Assembly: GCA_027489835.1 (NCBI GenBank)
Contig: JAIXZF010000237.1
Coordinates: forward strand, 1-13,442
DNA from: Hyphomicrobiales bacterium
Lineage (GTDB): Bacteria; Pseudomonadota; Alphaproteobacteria; Rhizobiales; Beijerinckiaceae
Direction of reading: 5' to 3'
DNA: 13,442 bases
Both the position numbers and the translations under genes were made by a program. This document shows positions 9,504 to 13,442 of the stretch, in pieces. The notes beneath the pieces are model-generated. The model did no database searches, was not told the origin of the DNA, and saw only the letters and a program-made list of their open reading frames with translations. Numbering within the stretch: position 1 is the first letter of the stretch; every line of letters starts with the position of its first letter.

Positions 9504-9534
9504 CTAGCTTCCGCTAGCTTGGTCGCCCCGTCAA
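9504..9534 (-). promoter_or_regulatory. Candidate promoter and operator of the efflux operon
   Basis: On the - strand TTGACG (9534-9529) is a strong -35 match about 65 bases before the adaptor start. The region where the -10 should lie carries two direct copies of AAGCTAG (9520-9514 and 9510-9504), three bases apart, so their centres are one helical turn (10 bases) apart. Seen the other way, CTAGC/GCTAG also make an inverted repeat. The -10 at 17-base spacing (GAAGCT) is weak. Repeats covering a -10 are typical of repressor sites, and RND operons often answer to TetR-type repressors, but no regulator gene is in the window. Confidence 0.35.
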
Positions 9535-9585
9535 CGGAGCCGCGTCGACATGGACGCCAGCATCGCCTGGCATGAAAGCGATGAA

Positions 9586-9608
9586 CGCGCCGCCTCGGCG
9601 GCCACGCG
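9586..9608 (-). terminator. Hairpin after the dehydratase fusion gene
   Basis: A GCCGCC/GGCGGC inverted repeat (9589-9594 with 9597-9602), flanked by CGCG on both sides with a small bulge, starts 8 bases after the stop of the quiC-like gene. On the - strand the following bases contain only scattered T residues, so intrinsic termination would be weak. It may instead protect the 3' end of the messenger RNA or help Rho-dependent termination before the efflux promoter. Confidence 0.35.
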
Positions 9609-9616
9609 TCAGCAGG

Positions 9617-11518
9617 TCATGACCTGCCCCTCGGGATGGCAGGATGACGCGCAGCGCGCGTCTGGGCGGCCAGCCGCACGGCCGCGTTCGGGGCGCCGTA
9701 ACCCTGATAGCCGTCGCGCTGCACGATCTCGAAGAAAAAGCCTCCGTCGAGCGTCGCGGTGTAGGCCTGCAGGAACGAGCCCGCAGCGTCCCGGTCATGC
9801 AGGATGTCGAGACTTCGCAGCTCCGCGATCTCCTCCACATTAAGATCGGAGCGGGCCTCCAGGTCGTCATAGTAGTTTTCGGGGATGGGCAGCATGACGA
9901 GTCCGGCGGCCTTCATGTGCGACACCGCTGCGCGGATGTCGAAGGTCGCAAACGCGATGTGCTGCACGCCCGAGCCGAAGAAGTCGGTCACGAAGCGGGC
10001 GGACTGCGTCCGGTGGCTCTGCGAGCCATTCAGCACAAGGCGCAGGCCGCGCTCGGGCCGGTCGAGCCCGCTTTCGATGACCTGGCTCTGCACCACGCCA
10101 CCAGGGTCGAGGACGGCTTGGCTTGGCGTCTTCGTCGCGTCGATCAGCGAGGCGTAGAACAGCAGCCAGGTCAGCATCTCCTCGTACTGCATGGTCTGCG
10201 AGACATGGTCGATTCGCTCGAGCAGCGGCTCCCGCCCAGACTCGCCGGTCGGCACGAAGTCGACCTCGTGCCAGCGCGAGAGCGCGCTCGATCCATCCAC
10301 AAGATAGACGAGGCTGCCGCCCAGCCCGCGTACGGCGGGGATGTCGAGCTCGCCTGGGCCGACGGGCACGCCGTAGGGCGTGTCAAGCAGGGCCTCGGCG
10401 CGCGCGATTGTTGCTGCCGTATCGTCGACCCTCAGCGCCATCGCGCAGACCGAGGCGCCATGGGTGATCTCATAGGAGGCTGCGAAGCTCGCGGGCTCGC
10501 TGTTGACGACGAGGCGGATCTCCGCCTGGCTCCAGAGAGAAACCTCCTTGGAACGGTGCCGACCCGTGCGCGTGAAGCCGAGCGCCGCGAGCATGGCCTC
10601 GAAGCCTGGCCGGTCGCGCTCGTTCACGGCGAATTCGAGGAATTCGACCTTGCTGACCGGCGAAGGCGGGGGCATCGGCGCGGCGCCCCTGACCGGGCGT
10701 CCCGTCCGGCGGCCTGCTTCCTCCATCATCCAGATGAGCGAGCGTCGGCCATCGAGCGCGACGGACGTTGCCGAACCCGCCCTGAAGCGATCGTTGAAGA
10801 TTTCGAGCGAGAGCCAGCCATCGTAGCCGGTGGTCTCGAGCGCATCCATGAAGCCGACAAGGTCGAAATCGCCCTGACCCGGCAGGCAGCGCCAGTGCCG
10901 CGCCCAGCTGAGGTAATCCATCTGCAGCTTCGGCGCGTCCGCAATCTGCACGAAGCTGATGCGGTCGCCGGGGATGCTGCGCAGCGTGGCGAGCTCCGTG
11001 CCGCGCGCCTGGATGTGGAAATTGTCGAGGATCAGGCCCACCGACTGATGGCCGGCGCGGCGCACGACCTCCCAGGAATCGCGGTAGTCGTTGATGTGTC
11101 TGCCCCAGACCAGGGCCTCGTAGCCGACGCGGAGGCCGCGCTTCGCCGCCCGCTCGCCGAGCTCGCGGAAATCGGCGGCGAGGCGGTCGATTCCGCCCTG
11201 AGCGTCTGGCGCAACGCTGGAGCAGACGAAGAGCAGCTCGGTTCCAAGCTCCTGCAGGAGGTCGAACTTGCGCTCGGCCCGGTCGAAGGTGCGCTGGCGC
11301 TTGTCCGCCGGCATGCCCTCGAAATCGCGGAAGGGCTGGCAGGTGAGGATGGTCAGCCCGAGATCGGCGCAGATGCGGCGCACGTCGGCGGGCGAGCCGG
11401 GATAGGCGATCAGGTCGTTCTCGAAGATCTCCACGGCCTTGAAGCCGGCCGCGGCGATGGCCTCCAGCTTCTCGTGCAGCACCCCGGAGATGCAGACGGT
11501 GGCGATGGAGGTGCGCAT
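9617..11518 (-). CDS. quiC: QuiC-type 3-dehydroshikimate dehydratase fused to a 4-hydroxyphenylpyruvate dioxygenase-like domain
   Basis: The N-terminal half (about 1-270) is a TIM-barrel of the sugar-phosphate isomerase/AP-endonuclease-2 family. Its metal ligands Glu134 (GYEALVWG), Asp165 (LILDNFH), Gln191 (VQIADAP) and Glu239 (LSLEIFND), plus His168, agree with the numbering I recall for Pseudomonas putida QuiC1. Such enzymes dehydrate 3-dehydroshikimate to protocatechuate, feeding the beta-ketoadipate pathway. A Pro-rich linker (about 275-290) leads to a VOC-type domain like 4-hydroxyphenylpyruvate dioxygenase (about 291-615). That domain keeps a 2-His-1-Glu set: His438 (RIDHVSQ), His520 (VQHIAFA) and Glu597 (FFFEIVQR). 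The start is ATG 11518, which shares one base with the upstream stop (TGATG) and has GAGG 7 bases before it. A TTG at 11521 also fits but is less likely. The 633-residue length matches fused QuiC proteins. The role of the second domain is unknown. Confidence 0.93.
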   Translation of the reverse strand: MRTSIATVCISGVLHEKLEAIAAAGFKAVEIFENDLIAYPGSPADVRRICADLGLTILTCQPFRDFEGMPADKRQRTFDRAERKFDLLQELGTELLFVCSSVAPDAQGGIDRLAADFRELGERAAKRGLRVGYEALVWGRHINDYRDSWEVVRRAGHQSVGLILDNFHIQARGTELATLRSIPGDRISFVQIADAPKLQMDYLSWARHWRCLPGQGDFDLVGFMDALETTGYDGWLSLEIFNDRFRAGSATSVALDGRRSLIWMMEEAGRRTGRPVRGAAPMPPPSPVSKVEFLEFAVNERDRPGFEAMLAALGFTRTGRHRSKEVSLWSQAEIRLVVNSEPASFAASYEITHGASVCAMALRVDDTAATIARAEALLDTPYGVPVGPGELDIPAVRGLGGSLVYLVDGSSALSRWHEVDFVPTGESGREPLLERIDHVSQTMQYEEMLTWLLFYASLIDATKTPSQAVLDPGGVVQSQVIESGLDRPERGLRLVLNGSQSHRTQSARFVTDFFGSGVQHIAFATFDIRAAVSHMKAAGLVMLPIPENYYDDLEARSDLNVEEIAELRSLDILHDRDAAGSFLQAYTATLDGGFFFEIVQRDGYQGYGAPNAAVRLAAQTRAARHPAIPRGRS

Positions 11519-12363
11519 CAAGCCGCCTCGCGTCCGAGCCCGGCCACCCGGCGCAAGGTTTCCGGCGTCGCGGACGGGAAGCCGAAGAATTCGAGATAGG
11601 CGGGGATCATCTCGAACAGCATGTCGAGCCCGATCTGCGTGCGGCAGCCCTGCGCGCGGGCCGCGGCAAGGAACGGCGTGATCTCGCTGCTCATCACCAC
11701 CTCGCCGACGAAGGCGTCCGGCCTCAATCTGGAGGGATCGATCGGGAGCGGATCGCCCGGCCGCATGCCGAGCGGCGTCGCGTTGACGACGATGTCGTGG
11801 CCGGCCGGATCGCTGGAGCCGGCCGCGACCTCGAGGGCCGGGAAATGCGCGAGAATGCGGGCTGCGAGGCCATCCATGGCCGCGGCATCGATATCGTTTA
11901 GCGCAAGCCGACGCACCCCCGCCGCCGCGAGCGCGGCCGCGATTGCCGAGCCCACGCCGCCAGCGCCGACCACCAGGGCGCTCGCGTCAGCGATCCGGCA
12001 GCCCTTGCGCCTGAGGCCGCGCACGAAGCCTTCGCCGTCGAACATGTCGCCCTTGATCGATCCATCGGGGCGCACCAGCACGGCGTTGCACGAGCCGGCG
12101 ACCTTCACCGCCGTGGAGGCCTCATCGAGCAGCGCCACGACCGGCACCTTGTGCGGCATGGTGATGAGCGCGCCATGCACGTTGGTGAAGCGGAAGATGG
12201 CCGGCAGCGCCGTGGCGAAATCCGCCGCGCGAACGCCCATCGGCACGACGGCCGCGTTCAGACCGATGCTGGCGAAATAGGGATTGTAGATGAGCGGCGC
12301 CTTGAACGAGGCCGTGGGCTCGCCGATGTGCGCGATGATCCTGGTATGTCCGTCGATGCGCAT
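11518..12363 (-). CDS. Divergent shikimate dehydrogenase-family oxidoreductase (AroE-like)
   Basis: This is an NAD(P)-dependent enzyme of the shikimate/quinate dehydrogenase family, 281 residues. Catalytic Lys72 (TMPHK) and Asp109 (MFDGEGF) are present, as are Asn93, the Rossmann glycine loop GAGGVGSA (133-140) and VNATPLGM (193-200). The substrate pocket differs from true AroE. The GxPxxHSxSP serines that hold the carboxylate are Phe20 and Ala22 (GEPTASFKAP), and the C-terminal Gln that contacts the ring hydroxyls is Met252. It overlaps the quiC-like gene by one base, so translation is coupled. The context suggests oxidation of shikimate, quinate or a relative to the 3-dehydro compound used by the next enzyme, a catabolic role rather than aromatic amino-acid synthesis. 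The family includes AroE, YdiB, SdhL and RifI-like classes; this protein fits none with certainty. A weak GAGAG ribosome site lies upstream. Confidence 0.9.
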   Translation of the reverse strand: MRIDGHTRIIAHIGEPTASFKAPLIYNPYFASIGLNAAVVPMGVRAADFATALPAIFRFTNVHGALITMPHKVPVVALLDEASTAVKVAGSCNAVLVRPDGSIKGDMFDGEGFVRGLRRKGCRIADASALVVGAGGVGSAIAAALAAAGVRRLALNDIDAAAMDGLAARILAHFPALEVAAGSSDPAGHDIVVNATPLGMRPGDPLPIDPSRLRPDAFVGEVVMSSEITPFLAAARAQGCRTQIGLDMLFEMIPAYLEFFGFPSATPETLRRVAGLGREAA

Positions 12364-12396
12364 CTGTTGGCTCTCGTCAGGGGGCGCGCTGCTGGG

Positions 12397-12414
12397 GCCG
12401 ATCCGTGGATCGGC
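12397..12414. repeat. Perfect 8-bp inverted repeat between ABC ATPase and dehydrogenase genes
   Basis: GCCGATCC and GGATCGGC flank a GT centre in the 55-base gap between the ATPase stop and the dehydrogenase start. As RNA it would give a stem of about 7 bp with a CGTG loop, 33 bases before the dehydrogenase start codon. No T tract follows on the - strand, so it is not a standard terminator. It may be an intercistronic hairpin that stabilises the transport part of the transcript, or an operator. Confidence 0.6.
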
Positions 12415-12418
12415 AACA

Positions 12419-13210
<792 letters not shown>

Positions 13211-13241
13211 GGCGCTGGACCCTGGTCTGGTGGCTGGCGGC

Positions 13242-13442
13242 TCAGGACACGACGAAGGGCACGCCCTCGATCGCATCGGGGAAGGCCGGCGGGTCGGTGT
13301 CCATCCACTTGCGGTAGATCTTGGTAAGTTCGCCGTTACCGCGGATCATGTCGACGAAGCGGTTGGCCTCGGCGTTGATCTCGCGCTCGCCGAGGCGCGT
13401 GCAGGCGCCGTTGTAGAGGCTGGTGAAGGAGAGCTTCTTCTC
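13242..13442 (-). CDS. ABC transporter periplasmic substrate-binding protein (C-terminal 66 residues)
   Basis: The window's last 201 bases, read on the - strand, encode a frame open to the edge and closed by TGA at 13242-13244. The peptide contains NGACTRLGEREINAEANRFV and GELTKIYRKWMDTDPPAFPD, ending GVPFVVS. The GELxKIYxKWM block is the usual C-terminal end of family-3 solute-binding proteins that serve polar amino-acid-type importers. The gene lies 31 bases before the ATPase gene in the same direction, so the two most likely form one importer. The N-terminal signal peptide and ligand pocket are outside the window, so the ligand cannot be inferred. Confidence 0.85.
   Translation of the reverse strand, partial: EKKLSFTSLYNGACTRLGEREINAEANRFVDMIRGNGELTKIYRKWMDTDPPAFPDAIEGVPFVVS

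Noticed and set aside
8235..9575. A 446-codon + strand frame opposite the adaptor gene.
   Set aside because: The adaptor on the other strand has a signal peptide, a lipoyl domain and a coiled coil; this frame has none of these and is rich in Arg, Asp, Gly and His.
9550..9843. A 97-codon + strand frame starting in the gap between the QuiC and adaptor genes.
   Set aside because: It was considered as a small regulator of the efflux operon, but most of it is antisense to QuiC, it is Arg/Ser/Pro-rich without a helix-turn-helix, and it has no clear ribosome site.
11519..11521. TTG as the start of the QuiC fusion gene.
   Set aside because: The adjacent ATG at 11518 makes a TGATG overlap with the upstream stop, is well spaced from GAGG, and gives the metal-ligand numbering recalled for the characterised homologue.
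9644..11599. A 651-codon open frame on the + strand opposite the QuiC fusion and the end of the dehydrogenase gene.
   Set aside because: It is the mirror of well-supported genes, with low-complexity charged composition and no recognisable motif.

Overview
The window is high-GC chromosomal DNA of an alphaproteobacterium, most likely Hyphomicrobiales (Rhizobiales). Three things suggest this: the RpoH sequence (complete RpoH box and the alphaproteobacterial N-terminus), the rluD-rpoH gene pair, and purA followed by a single-pass membrane protein of a type I associate with Rhizobiales. The genus cannot be fixed from the sequence alone. No insertion sequence, phage gene, CRISPR array or plasmid function is visible.

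Layout. Positions 1-2688 (+ strand): a terminator-like hairpin from a gene left of the window, then purA (adenylosuccinate synthase) and a closely following uncharacterised membrane protein. Positions 2694-4865 (- strand): rluD (23S rRNA pseudouridine synthase), then rpoH (heat-shock sigma factor), ending at a good intrinsic terminator that faces the hypothetical gene. Positions 4890-5003 (+): a tRNA-Glu(CTC) gene with its own sigma70-like promoter. Positions 5035-9464 (-): a two-gene tripartite efflux operon, periplasmic adaptor then RND pump, with no outer-membrane channel or regulator gene beside it. A repeat-bearing promoter candidate lies upstream of the adaptor.

Positions 9617-13442 (-) form the most interesting block. 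It is one apparent transcription unit running leftwards: the C-terminal end of a periplasmic substrate-binding protein, a polar-amino-acid-type ABC ATPase, a divergent shikimate-dehydrogenase-family enzyme, and a 633-residue fusion of a QuiC-type 3-dehydroshikimate dehydratase with a 4-hydroxyphenylpyruvate-dioxygenase-like (VOC) domain. The last two genes overlap by one base (TGATG). The simplest reading is uptake and catabolism of quinate/shikimate-type compounds through 3-dehydroshikimate to protocatechuate. Two features make it more than routine. The dehydrogenase has lost the two serines and the glutamine that normally hold shikimate, while keeping its catalytic Lys/Asp pair. The dioxygenase-like half of the fusion keeps a full 2-His-1-Glu metal triad, although the known dehydratase reaction needs only the N-terminal half. 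An undescribed substrate or a second reaction is therefore possible, but this is inference. The rest of the window is ordinary housekeeping and efflux.
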